This document shows, piece by piece, positions 1 through 7,402 of a stretch of DNA of 8,904 bases (positions are counted from its first letter, which is position 1; every line of letters begins with the position of its first letter). The stretch is from Deltaproteobacteria bacterium (GTDB lineage: Bacteria; Desulfobacterota; Syntrophia; Syntrophales; UBA5619). Both the position numbers and the translations under genes were made by a program. The notes under the pieces are model-generated. The model made no database searches. It was not told the origin of the DNA and was given only the letters and a program-made list of their open reading frames with translations. The DNA lies in contig JAJFTY010000137.1 of the NCBI GenBank assembly GCA_021372695.1, positions 1-8,904 on the forward strand, written 5' to 3'.

Positions 1-441
1 AACATTCGCTATGGCAGGCTTTCCGCCACCGACGAGGAAGTGGAGCGCGCCGCCCGCATGGTGGACGCCGAAGGGTTCATCCTGAAGTTCGAAAAGGGCT
101 ACGACACCGACGTGGGCGAGGGCGGCGGCAGGCTGTCCACCGGGCAGAAGCAGCTGATCTCCTTTGCGCGGGCGCTGATCTCAGACCCGGCGATCTTCGT
201 ACTGGACGAGGCCACCTCCTCCGTGGACACGCAGACCGAGCAGGTCATCCAGAACGCCCTGCTCCGGCTGTTCCAGGGAAGGACGACGTTCGTCATCGCC
301 CACCGCCTCTCCACGATCACCCGGGCGGACAGCGTCGTGGTGATCCACGGCGGACGGATCGTCGAGCAGGGAACGCATGCGGAACTGCTTGCAGCTCGCG
401 GAAGGTACTATCACCTCTACACAACCGGATTCCAGGATTGA
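1..441 (+). CDS. ABC exporter ATP-binding/permease protein, C-terminal part (MdlB/MsbA-like), 5' end outside window
   Basis: Frame 1 is open from the first base to TGA at 439-441, giving about 146 C-terminal residues. The start lies upstream of the window, so the GTG at 40 is only an internal codon. Visible ABC ATPase motifs, in order: the signature loop (RLSTGQKQLISFARAL), Walker B with the catalytic glutamate (IFVLDEATSS), the D-loop (SVDT) and the switch histidine (VIAHRLSTI), then the usual tail ending in EQGTHAELL and RGRYYHLY. Walker A and the membrane domain are not in the window. The order and the short tail fit a fused permease-ATPase exporter half-transporter of the inner membrane. 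The signature is LSTGQ rather than LSGGQ, and the tail resembles MdlB-type subunits, which work as heterodimers; a partner gene would be expected just upstream. The substrate (lipid, drug or peptide) cannot be inferred. Confidence 0.93.
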   Translation, partial: NIRYGRLSATDEEVERAARMVDAEGFILKFEKGYDTDVGEGGGRLSTGQKQLISFARALISDPAIFVLDEATSSVDTQTEQVIQNALLRLFQGRTTFVIAHRLSTITRADSVVVIHGGRIVEQGTHAELLAARGRYYHLYTTGFQD

Positions 442-530
442 CGGCTTCGCGGAAAGCCTCCTCGGGGTTCCGGCCTGTTTCGGCTATGACCCTGCCCGCC
501 GCCGAGGCGCCGCCGGCGAAAACATCATCC
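442..530. other. Convergent intergenic spacer with short hairpins, no clear terminator
   Basis: This 89-bp gap lies between two converging genes. Two bases after the ABC stop there is a perfect 5-bp hairpin, GGCTT (443-447) with AAGCC (454-458). A second GC-rich inverted repeat, CGCCG (497-501) with CGGCG (514-518), sits near the kinase stop. Neither is followed by a T-run on either strand, so neither is a convincing intrinsic terminator. They could be weak bidirectional or Rho-assisted ends. Confidence 0.3.
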
Positions 531-3500
531 TTACGAGATCGGAAGGGTAAAGTAGAACGTCGCCCCTTCGTCCTCCTCCCCCTCTGCCCAGACCTTTCCG
601 TCATGCCGCTCGATGATACGCTTGACCAGCGCGAGGCCGATCCCCGTTCCTTTATATTCTTCTTCGCTGTGGAGACGCGGAAAGGCACCGAATAACCTGT
701 CGTGGTATTGCATATCGAATCCGACGCCGTTGTCGCGCACGTAATAGATCATCTCGCCATTCCGGACAAAGCCTCCCGTTTCGATCAGGGCACTCTCTCT
801 ACCGCGGGTAAATTTCGCCGCGTTGTCCAGCAAATTGCTGTAAACCTGCCAGATCAGAGAACGATCACCCCAAGCCATCGGCATGGGGCCATTTTTCAGG
901 GTCATCTTCCGGCCGGGATGCATCGCCAGCAGCTCCGACCAGACCTCGCTGACGAGTCTCTCCATGTTGAGCTCCTTCTTGGTCACAGCCAGGCTGCCGA
1001 GACGGGAGAGAGCCAGCAGATCATCGATGAGCCGACCCATCTTCTCTGTGTTGTCCTTGATCATTTGCAGGCGCTGCCGGGTTTCCTCGTCGAGGTTCTC
1101 CCCCTGTTTTGTAAGGATCATCCGCGAATAACCGTCGATGGCCCGCAGCGGCGCACGCAGGTCGTGGGAAACGGAATAGCTGAAGCTTTCAAGTTCCCTG
1201 TTGGCGTCTTCCAGTTGTTTCGTTTTTTCCTTTCGACCCTCTTCCGCCCGCTTGATCTCACTGATATCCTCTGCGGAAGTGATCAGTACCCGCTCCCCCC
1301 GCAGGGTGATGACCTGGGCTGAGAAGAGGGCTGTCCACTCCCGGCCATCCTTGCGAATGCATTCGTACTCCCGGCCAAGGATGGTGCCGTGCTGCCGCAC
1401 TTCGCGAGCGATTGCGTCCCGGTCCGCGGGATTCTTCCACAATCCGAGTGCCACGCTACCTTTCCCAAGGATCTCCTCACGGCCGTAACCGGTCAGTTCC
1501 AGCCAGCGATCATTGACTTCGAGGATACTTCCATCCTCCAAACGGGACATGGCCATCGCTGCGACATTTCCATGAAAGGCTTTCTCGAATGTGTCCGCCG
1601 TCAGCCGTAATTCTTCCTCCATCCGCTTACGTTCGGTGAAGTCGCGCATGCTGCCGTCCCGATAGAGCGGACGACCGGCGTCGTCCCTGGTCAGACACAT
1701 GTGATTGGAAAGCAGCCGATAATCGCCACGCTTGGTCCGCTGACGGTATTCAATCTCTGTTTGGCCGGTCTCCTCCAGGCGCGCCAACGCCGCCCGCATC
1801 GCCGGCACATCGTCGGGGTGAATCATCGCCAGCGCCGCCTCGCTATCCAACGCCATCAATTCATCCGGTGAAAAACCGACAACGGCCTCAGCTGCCGGGC
1901 TGATGTACTCGAAACGGCCGGTCTGCAGGTTCAGGCGATAGATGACATCTCGGGAATTGTCCAACACCGAACGAAAATGCGCTTCGCTCTCCCGCAAAGC
2001 CTCCTCCGCCCTTCTTCTCTCGGTGATGTCGTGGGCGACCACCGTCGCCCCGGCGAGCTTGCCGCCGTCCCAGTGGAACGTGGTGTTCAAAAGCGACCAT
2101 ATGATGCGGCCTTCTTTGGTCCGCACCCGGTACTCGACGGCCTCGTCGAGTGGCTCCCCGGACTGGGCGCGGCGGATACGCGACGCAAAGAGGGCCTTTC
2201 CTTCCTCATCGAGGATGTTGGAAGGCGTCATGGCCAGGAGTTCGTCGCGTGTATAACCGAGGATCTTGCACATGGCGTCGTTGACTTCCGTGAAACGCCC
2301 CGTGGTAAAATCGATGTCGTATATGCCCGTTGGCGCTTGCTGAACCAGGTTCCGATACTTCTGCTCACTCTCGTGCAACGCCCTCTCGGCCTCTCGCAGG
2401 TTCGTTGAATCAAAGTAATAGCAGATGACGCCGTATTGCCCGTCCGGAAGTGTCATGCGATGGAGCTCCCACTCGTAGGATTCGACGGTTTCAACGTCGT
2501 GGCGCGGGTTGACGAACCGCGGCGAGTAATACGGCTCGCCGGTATCGAGGGTGTGGCGGAAGACAGCGATGATTTCCGCGGCGACCGGTTCGGGCCAGAG
2601 GGTGCGCATGGCTTCGGCAAAATCGCGTCCGATCACGGGCCGCACGTTCCGAAAGGCTCCATCTTGCGAAGCGGCGTTCATCTGCGCGATGCGAAACCGG
2701 GAATCAATGACGTAGGTGCCGAACGGGGAGCGCTCAACCAGCTCGCAAAACGTCTTCTGGCTCCGGCTGACCGCCTCCTCGGCACGCTTGCGCTCGGTAA
2801 TGTCGGTGTGTGCCGAAACCATCACTGCTCCGAAATCAGGGTGGTTGAAGAGAGAGACATGGATACGGCACCAAAAATGCGTTCCATCCTTCTTGATATT
2901 CTCGATCTCTCCGTGCCATTCCCCGGCCTGCCGGAGGACCTCCACAATCGAGATTCTGGCTTCTGTAGGGGTTCGGTCTGTCGGAGCATTGACCTTATCG
3001 ACGTGCATCCCGACCATTTCGCCGGGGCCATATCCGAATAGTTGTTCGAATTTGCGATTCGTCCACTTGATGATGTTGTCATCCAATCCAATCAGAAAGA
3101 TGCCTTCTGCCACGGTCTCCATGATCGCCGCATTCAGTTTGAGGGCCTCCTCTGCCTGCTTGCGGACCGTCGCGTCGATCCCGACGCACAGGAGCTCCTT
3201 CAGACGGCCGTCGGCCATGTAAATGCCGGAGTTTGTCCAGTCCAGCCACACACGCCGGCCGTCCCTGCAGATGTTTTCATTGGCGTTCGAGTGGAATCTG
3301 TCGGGGTAAGCCACGATCTGGTCGACCATCGCCGCAAGATCGCGGCCCGAGCTTTCGCGGCCGGGGACGATCGAGCCGACGTTGTGCCTGCCGATCAGCT
3401 CGTCCGCCGTGTAGCCGAAGAACTCCAGGGCCCGGCTGTTGGCAAAGGTGATGACGCCCCGGGGATCGAGGCGGAGGATGATGGCCGTTGTGTTCTCCAC

Positions 3501-4823
3501 CACGCCGCGATATCGCTCCTCGCTCTCCCGCAACATCTCCTGAGCCTGCTTCCGCTCCGAGACGTCAGCGGAGATGCCGGCGACCCCATATATCCTGCCC
3601 TCCGCGTCGCGAAGCGGAAACTTTGTCGTAAACCATGTAATCGAGCGGTCCTTGAGCTGGCTGTACTCCTCGAACTCCAGCGCCCTCCCCGCCTCGATGG
3701 CCTGACGGTCATTTGCCTCGTGCCAGTCTGCGTCATCCTTGGGCATGAAATCGTGCCGTCTCTTTCCGATCATCTGCTCCGGCGTTGAGTTGAGCAACTC
3801 TGCAACGGCTGCATTCGCCATCACAAAGCGCCCTTCCAGATCGAAGGCGTAGATAATAGCCGTCGAGTTGTCGATGATGCTCTGGACATGCCTGTGAACT
3901 GCGGCCACGGCCTCTTCCGCCTTCCTGCGGCCCGTAATGTCGAAGTTCACACCCATGAACCGAAGGGGTTCCCCTCTTGTTCCCGAATCGTTCCCCTCCG
4001 GCTTGCCATCGGAGAAGAATTGGCCCTTCCCTGCCAGCCAACGCTCCTGTCCATCGGCGCGTACGATCCGAAACTCGGCATCCAATTTGCCGCTTCGCAG
4101 CGCTTCGGCCCACTGATTCCGCAACCGCTCAACATCGTCGGGGTGAACGAAACGAAAGAATGCGTCGGGGCTTGCTTTGACGTCACCGGGTTTGAGCCCG
4201 AGCAGTTCAAACTCGGTTGCGTTCCACTGCCCTTCACCCGTCAGCAGGTCAACCTCAAAAGTTCCCATGGAACTTGCCTGGAGCACAAGACGCTGCCGTT
4301 CCTCGCTGTCCCGGAGTGCCTCCTCCGTCCTCTTCCGTGTCTCGATCTGCTCCTGCAGCTCCGCAGTCCTGATTTTGACCCTCTCCTCCAGGGTTCCGTG
4401 GGCTTCACGGAGTTCGGCCTCGGCCTGGCTGCGTGCCCGGTGTTCCTCCGCTTCGGCGAGGGCTCTCCTGACGGCGGGCACCAGCCGCTGCTCCAGCCTA
4501 GTCTTCAGAACGTAGTCCTTGGCCCCCTGGGTCAGGATGTCTATGGCACGGTCCTCCGTCACCGCGCCCGTGACCAGGATGAAGGGGGTGTCCGGGCATC
4601 TTTTTTTCGCCTCGGCCAACGCCAGGGCACCGGTATATTTGGGAAGGTCGTAGTCGGATAGGATAAGATCGGGACAATGATCACGAATCGCTTCGACATA
4701 CTCATTTTCAGTCATCACCACTTTCGAGGTAAAGACCAGACTCGCTTCCTGCAATTCAAATTGAACCAACTCGGCGTCAGCGGGGTTATCTTCCAGAATA
4801 AGGATTCGAAGGGGGTCTGACAT
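531..4823 (-). CDS. Soluble multi-PAS sensor histidine kinase with N-terminal receiver domain (REC-8xPAS-HisKA-HATPase)
   Basis: The 1430-residue protein starts at ATG 4823-4821 behind a GGAGG site 7 nt upstream, and ends at TAA 533-531. Residues 5-120 are a receiver domain with acidic pair E11/D12, phosphoacceptor D57 (LILSDYDLP), T85 and K107. A charged helical linker (about 120-172) leads to eight PAS/PAC modules near 176-300, 306-425, 433-555, 558-679, 683-810, 815-936, 943-1065 and 1069-1190. Most end in a DITERK-like motif followed by a short coiled coil; the fifth lacks that ending and is the most divergent. HisKA carries H1220 (SVSHDLRAPLRAI). HATPase_c has an N box (N1330/N1334), DNGVGFD (1364-1370) and GTGIGLALV (1392-1400). 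I see no membrane segment or signal peptide, so it should be cytoplasmic. Autophosphorylation at H1220 is expected from the family. Ligands, cofactors and the output partner are unknown, and no response-regulator gene lies in the window. Confidence 0.95.
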   Translation of the reverse strand: MSDPLRILILEDNPADAELVQFELQEASLVFTSKVVMTENEYVEAIRDHCPDLILSDYDLPKYTGALALAEAKKRCPDTPFILVTGAVTEDRAIDILTQGAKDYVLKTRLEQRLVPAVRRALAEAEEHRARSQAEAELREAHGTLEERVKIRTAELQEQIETRKRTEEALRDSEERQRLVLQASSMGTFEVDLLTGEGQWNATEFELLGLKPGDVKASPDAFFRFVHPDDVERLRNQWAEALRSGKLDAEFRIVRADGQERWLAGKGQFFSDGKPEGNDSGTRGEPLRFMGVNFDITGRRKAEEAVAAVHRHVQSIIDNSTAIIYAFDLEGRFVMANAAVAELLNSTPEQMIGKRRHDFMPKDDADWHEANDRQAIEAGRALEFEEYSQLKDRSITWFTTKFPLRDAEGRIYGVAGISADVSERKQAQEMLRESEERYRGVVENTTAIILRLDPRGVITFANSRALEFFGYTADELIGRHNVGSIVPGRESSGRDLAAMVDQIVAYPDRFHSNANENICRDGRRVWLDWTNSGIYMADGRLKELLCVGIDATVRKQAEEALKLNAAIMETVAEGIFLIGLDDNIIKWTNRKFEQLFGYGPGEMVGMHVDKVNAPTDRTPTEARISIVEVLRQAGEWHGEIENIKKDGTHFWCRIHVSLFNHPDFGAVMVSAHTDITERKRAEEAVSRSQKTFCELVERSPFGTYVIDSRFRIAQMNAASQDGAFRNVRPVIGRDFAEAMRTLWPEPVAAEIIAVFRHTLDTGEPYYSPRFVNPRHDVETVESYEWELHRMTLPDGQYGVICYYFDSTNLREAERALHESEQKYRNLVQQAPTGIYDIDFTTGRFTEVNDAMCKILGYTRDELLAMTPSNILDEEGKALFASRIRRAQSGEPLDEAVEYRVRTKEGRIIWSLLNTTFHWDGGKLAGATVVAHDITERRRAEEALRESEAHFRSVLDNSRDVIYRLNLQTGRFEYISPAAEAVVGFSPDELMALDSEAALAMIHPDDVPAMRAALARLEETGQTEIEYRQRTKRGDYRLLSNHMCLTRDDAGRPLYRDGSMRDFTERKRMEEELRLTADTFEKAFHGNVAAMAMSRLEDGSILEVNDRWLELTGYGREEILGKGSVALGLWKNPADRDAIAREVRQHGTILGREYECIRKDGREWTALFSAQVITLRGERVLITSAEDISEIKRAEEGRKEKTKQLEDANRELESFSYSVSHDLRAPLRAIDGYSRMILTKQGENLDEETRQRLQMIKDNTEKMGRLIDDLLALSRLGSLAVTKKELNMERLVSEVWSELLAMHPGRKMTLKNGPMPMAWGDRSLIWQVYSNLLDNAAKFTRGRESALIETGGFVRNGEMIYYVRDNGVGFDMQYHDRLFGAFPRLHSEEEYKGTGIGLALVKRIIERHDGKVWAEGEEDEGATFYFTLPIS

Positions 4824-4984
4824 GTCTAATCCTCCGGAGAGTTTTGAACGTACCCATCCATGCCATGGTCCGAAAATACCACGTTATTATTTCAAAGCCA
4901 CAATATTTTCCGAGAATACATCAAATGCGGATTTCAGGAGTATGCAGGAACCGGCCGAACCTGATTTCAACCGGCTCCGCGCAA
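4824..4984 (-). promoter_or_regulatory. Intergenic region upstream of the kinase, probable promoter region
   Basis: A 161-bp spacer lies between the dehydrogenase stop and the kinase start, both on the minus strand. About 4869-4925 is strikingly AT-rich compared with its surroundings and contains TTGATG, TATTGT, AATAAT and TATTTT on the minus strand. No pair has good sigma70 spacing (TTGATG to TATTGT is 13 nt), so I do not name a -35/-10 pair. I found no intrinsic terminator for the dehydrogenase. The kinase may have its own promoter here, or may be read through from the dehydrogenase. Confidence 0.35.
4831..4835 (-). promoter_or_regulatory. Ribosome binding site of the histidine kinase gene
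   Basis: GGAGG on the minus strand (CCTCC on plus), 7 nt before ATG at 4823. It supports this start, which also places the receiver domain immediately after the N-terminus, as is usual for the family. Confidence 0.7.
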
Positions 4985-6010
4985 TCATCCGGCCGCGATG
5001 GCCAGATCGTTCGCGACCCGGCAGATCGCCTTCCAGGTATCATCGGGCAGCGGGATGCCCTGACGCAGTCGCTCCTCCCGGGCGCGCGCCTCCGGCTCGC
5101 CGGGCAGCAGCACCTCGTCGAAGCCGGCGGCCGGCTTGACCGCCTTGAGGCGGCCCGCGACGCGTTCGACGCTCTCGCCGAAGAGCTCCTCCGGCCGGAA
5201 GGCGCCGGGATCGAAACAGGCGACGAAAAGGCAGCTCCCCCTTTCGGTCTTCGGCACGGCGTCGCCGCCGCTCAGGCCAACGGCCATGAGCTCGACGATC
5301 ACGGAGAGCGCATAACCCTTGTGGCCGGCAAACGGCAGCAGCACGCCGCCGCCAAAGTAGTCCTCCACATCGGTCGTGGAGCGGCCTTCCGCGTCGAGAA
5401 TCCAGCCCGGCGGGACCGTCTCGTGCTTGGCGCGGGCCACCATCAGCTTGCCCTGGGCCGCGGCGCTGGTCGCGAAGTCGAGCAGGATCGGCGGCCGGCC
5501 CCCCGGCCGGGGCACGGCCCAGGCGATCGGGTTGGTGCCGAGCGACCTGTCCCTCCCGCCGAACGGGGCCACCAGGCGCACAAAGGGTCCGGAGGCGGTC
5601 ACCAGGGTGATCATGCCCTGGCTCGCGCCCAGCTCGGCCCACTCGCCGATCCGGCCGGTGTGATTGGCGCGGAAGAGCGCGGCGCCTCCCATGCCGGCCT
5701 CCCGGGTCTTGCGGACCGCGGTCTCGGCGGTCAGGCGGGCCCCCAGTTGGCCGAACGTCGCGGCGCAGTCGATGATCGCCGCCGCGGGCCTTTCCCGGGT
5801 GACGAAGGGGGCGGCTGCGGGCCGGATGCGGCCGTTGTGAATGTCCTCGACGTAGCTCGGAATCCGCATCACGCCGTGCGAGTCATGGCCCGCCAGGTTG
5901 GCCGAGATCAGCGACGAAACGACCCCTTCGGCGTTCTCCGCCGTGGCCCCGGCGGCCTTGAAGATGGCGGTTGCAAGTTCCTGAAGCTCCTGCGCACTTT
6001 TGATCTGCAT
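4985..6010 (-). CDS. Malate/L-lactate dehydrogenase-type oxidoreductase (Ldh_2 / YlbC-AllD family)
   Basis: The protein has 341 residues, the usual full length for this family. It starts at ATG 6010-6008 with GGAGG 9 nt upstream and stops at TGA 4987-4985. Family hallmarks, in order: GHDSHGVMRIP (41-51), ANHTGRIGEWAE (115-126), GTNPIAWAVP (158-167), DFATS (178-182), LLPFAGHKGYAL (224-235) and VLLPGEPEA (300-308). H45 and H117 lie in the two conserved histidine motifs, one of which supplies the catalytic acid/base in characterised members. Known relatives are cytoplasmic NAD(P)H-dependent 2-hydroxyacid or imino-acid oxidoreductases, such as malate, ureidoglycolate, sulfolactate and delta1-piperideine-2-carboxylate enzymes. 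They use a fold unrelated to the classical Rossmann LDH/MDH. The exact substrate cannot be read from sequence alone, and no allantoin or sulfolactate gene lies nearby. It is transcribed divergently from the methyltransferase. Confidence 0.93.
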   Translation of the reverse strand: MQIKSAQELQELATAIFKAAGATAENAEGVVSSLISANLAGHDSHGVMRIPSYVEDIHNGRIRPAAAPFVTRERPAAAIIDCAATFGQLGARLTAETAVRKTREAGMGGAALFRANHTGRIGEWAELGASQGMITLVTASGPFVRLVAPFGGRDRSLGTNPIAWAVPRPGGRPPILLDFATSAAAQGKLMVARAKHETVPPGWILDAEGRSTTDVEDYFGGGVLLPFAGHKGYALSVIVELMAVGLSGGDAVPKTERGSCLFVACFDPGAFRPEELFGESVERVAGRLKAVKPAAGFDEVLLPGEPEARAREERLRQGIPLPDDTWKAICRVANDLAIAAG

Positions 6011-6019
6011 GGTTTGAGG

Positions 6020-6024
6020 CCTCC
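6020..6024 (-). promoter_or_regulatory. Ribosome binding site of the dehydrogenase gene
   Basis: GGAGG on the minus strand, 9 nt before ATG at 6010. A perfect hairpin (6026-6043) ends one base upstream of it. Confidence 0.65.
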
Positions 6025-6025
6025 G

Positions 6026-6063
6026 CTGCCCAAGATCGGGCAGGAGAGAGACTTTGCCTGCCC
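6026..6063 (-). promoter_or_regulatory. Three-arm inverted repeat in the dehydrogenase leader, possible attenuator or operator
   Basis: Reading the minus strand, GGGCAGG (6063-6057) is followed after 12 nt by CCTGCCC (6044-6038), and after GATCTT by GGGCAG (6031-6026). The middle arm can pair perfectly with either neighbour (7 bp or 6 bp) but not with both. The arm nearest the gene ends one base before the GGAGG site. Neither hairpin is followed by a T-run. The arrangement may be RNA-based control of translation or a binding site for a dimeric regulator. Function is inference only. Confidence 0.35.
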
Positions 6064-6120
6064 CGGGTCCAGCCTCTATTACCGCAAAACGGCCCCGGGT
6101 GGAAGTTCAATTGCGGATAT

Positions 6121-6179
6121 TTCCCTTGATGGCACTCCGATTTTTCGGTATGGTCTTCCACAAGAACCACCCCGAAATC
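6121..6179 (+). repeat. Promoter-bearing repeat element, copy 1 (upstream of the methyltransferase)
   Basis: This segment aligns without gaps to 7400-7458; by hand count about 41 of 59 bases match. The matches concentrate in TTGAT, TTCNGTATGGTC and CCGAAATC, and CCGAAATC lies 46 bp from the first base of TTGAT in both copies. Identity fades on both sides. The two copies precede two unrelated genes, so this is a dispersed regulatory element rather than a gene duplication. Confidence 0.6.
6126..6154 (+). promoter_or_regulatory. Sigma70-like promoter for the methyltransferase gene
   Basis: TTGATG (6126-6131), a 17-bp spacer and TATGGT (6149-6154). The same hexamer pair with the same spacing recurs at 7405-7433 before parB, which supports it more than either match alone. 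Initiation about 7 bp downstream would give a leader of about 185 nt before ATG 6346. The -10 hexamer departs from TATAAT at two positions. Confidence 0.55.
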
Positions 6180-6345
6180 ACTGTTGTTTACCGCTCCGGC
6201 AACAGGATACGTCAAAGTCGTCATTCCGGCGAGCCCCCTCCACCGGGCCGGGGAGACCGATTCCCCGCAGCCTGCTGCGCCGGCGAAAGAACCGTCGGTC
6301 TGTCATGCCCGACGAGATAAGGTTCCAACGATTTGGGAGGCGCAC
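6155..6345 (+). promoter_or_regulatory. Long structured 5' leader of the methyltransferase gene
   Basis: This 191-bp stretch has no supported gene. It contains a strong hairpin, CGGGGA (6249-6254) with TCCCCG (6262-6267), whose loop GACCGA (6255-6260) is complementary to TCGGTC (6295-6300). CGTCGG (6293-6298) can alternatively pair with CCGACG (6309-6314). The segment 6293-6300 therefore has two exclusive partners. CCTCC (6237-6241) could also pair with the Shine-Dalgarno GGAGG (6336-6340). No T-run follows these stems, so any control would act on translation or RNA stability. I do not recognise a known riboswitch class. GC-rich DNA gives such pairings by chance fairly often. Confidence 0.35.
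6335..6340 (+). promoter_or_regulatory. Ribosome binding site deciding the methyltransferase start
   Basis: GGGAGG, 5 nt before ATG 6346. The frame is open farther upstream, to a TTG at 6184, but the added residues look non-conserved and low in complexity. This site, with the family-like start (MEPDHRPEAFLKLARQFMESRI...), favours 6346. Confidence 0.75.
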
Positions 6346-7341
6346 ATGGAACCCGATCACCGTCCCGAAGCCTTTCTGAAGCTTGCCCGGCAGTTCATGG
6401 AGAGCCGGATTATCCTCTCTGCGGCCGAGCTCGATCTCTTCACCCGCCTGGACGGCACAACCTCGACGGCCAGGGAGATCTCCGCCGGTCTGAACGCCGA
6501 TCCGCGGAGACTCGCCATCCTGCTCGACGCCCTGGCGGCCATGGGTCTGCTCTCCAAGAAGGGAGACCGGTACGTGACACCCCCAGATGCGGCGCCGTTC
6601 CTGACCGACAAGGACCCCCATTCGGTCCTGCCCATGGTCCTCCATGCGGCCCACCTGTGGGAGAGATGGTCCCACCTGACGACCATCGTCCAGGGGGAGG
6701 CTCCGGCCGAAGCCCCGGCCTCCGCCGCCCATGACGCCGAAGAGCTGAACGCCTTCATCGGGGCCATGCACGCGGTCGGCATGCCCCTGGCGCGGAAGAT
6801 CGTGACCGCGGTCCGGCCGGGCGCGGCAAGGAATCTGCTTGACGTGGGCGGCGCCTCGGGCACCTATACCATCGCATTTCTCGAGAGCGCCCCGGAGATG
6901 AGGGCAACGCTTTTCGACCGGCCCGCCGTCATCCCCATCGCTCGCAGGCGTCTGGCCGCGGCGGGAATGGCCGACCGGGTCACGCTCGCGGCCGGGGACT
7001 TTTACGCAGACGAGCTTCCCGGCGGGCACGACCTGGCGCTCTTGTCCGCCATCATCCACCAGAACAGCCCCGCGGAAAACGTCGCGCTGTTCCGGAAGGT
7101 GTGGCGCGCCCTGGTGCCGGGCGGCCGGATCGTTATCCGCGATCACGTGATGGGACCCGACCGCACCGAGCCCGTGGCCGGGGCGATCTTCGCCGTGAAC
7201 ATGCTCGTCAACACGGACGGGGGCTCCACCTACACCTTCGGTGAGATCAAAGCCGGGCTCGAAGAGGCGGGATTCGTCAGGGTGCGCCTCCTCAAGACCG
7301 GAGAGCAGATGGATGGACTGGTCGAAGCGTTCAAACCCTGA
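6346..7341 (+). CDS. SAM-dependent O-methyltransferase-like protein (Methyltransf_2 / acetylserotonin OMT-like family)
   Basis: The protein has 331 residues, the full family length. Residues 8-85 form a winged-helix dimerisation domain (SAAELDLFTRLD, then LDALAAMGLLSKKGDRYVTP). Residues 140-331 form the class I SAM-binding fold: motif I LLDVGGASGTY (164-174), acidic D191 in LFDRP, AGDFY (216-220), and the active-site stretch SAIIHQNSPAENVALFRK (234-251) with the candidate catalytic H238. LVPGGRIVIRDHV (256-268) follows. The family transfers methyl groups to hydroxyls of small molecules, or occasionally to carbon, as in pigment and polyketide enzymes. The usual HDW.DE active-site sequence is replaced by HQNSPAEN, so the substrate and even the reaction should be left open. 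No biosynthetic cluster surrounds the gene, and it appears to be a single-gene transcript between its own promoter and terminator. Confidence 0.9.
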   Translation: MEPDHRPEAFLKLARQFMESRIILSAAELDLFTRLDGTTSTAREISAGLNADPRRLAILLDALAAMGLLSKKGDRYVTPPDAAPFLTDKDPHSVLPMVLHAAHLWERWSHLTTIVQGEAPAEAPASAAHDAEELNAFIGAMHAVGMPLARKIVTAVRPGAARNLLDVGGASGTYTIAFLESAPEMRATLFDRPAVIPIARRRLAAAGMADRVTLAAGDFYADELPGGHDLALLSAIIHQNSPAENVALFRKVWRALVPGGRIVIRDHVMGPDRTEPVAGAIFAVNMLVNTDGGSTYTFGEIKAGLEEAGFVRVRLLKTGEQMDGLVEAFKP

Positions 7342-7370
7342 GGGGCCGATGCGGCAGCCGTTGCAGCAAT

Positions 7371-7402
7371 GCAGGCCGGCCGCGACCGGCCGATGCTTTT
7401 TT
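7371..7402 (+). terminator. Rho-independent terminator of the methyltransferase gene
   Basis: GGCCGG (7374-7379), loop CCGCGA, CCGGCC (7386-7391). GCA (7371-7373) with TGC (7394-7396) extends the stem past a two-base GA bulge, and six T residues follow (7397-7402). It begins 30 bp after the methyltransferase stop. The T-run ends two bases before the -35 box of the next promoter. Confidence 0.85.

Noticed and set aside
497..518. CGCCG/CGGCG inverted repeat as a terminator between the converging genes
   Set aside because: The stem is only 5 bp, the loop is 12 nt, and neither side has a T-run.
2436..4661. Long plus-strand open frames (2436-3041, 3042-3788, 3888-4661) opposite the kinase
   Set aside because: They lie antisense to a gene with continuous, recognisable PAS domains. 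Their translations show no motifs, as expected for shadow frames in GC-rich coding DNA.
4844..4925. A third copy of the promoter repeat (CCATGGTCCGAAAATACC at 4863-4880)
   Set aside because: Only ATGGTC and CGAAA are shared. The spacing to CCGAAATC differs and there is no TTGAT box at the required distance.
4844..6379. A 511-codon plus-strand open frame across the dehydrogenase
   Set aside because: It is antisense to the dehydrogenase, whose motifs are unmistakable, and it runs through the divergent control region. It reads as low-complexity sequence.
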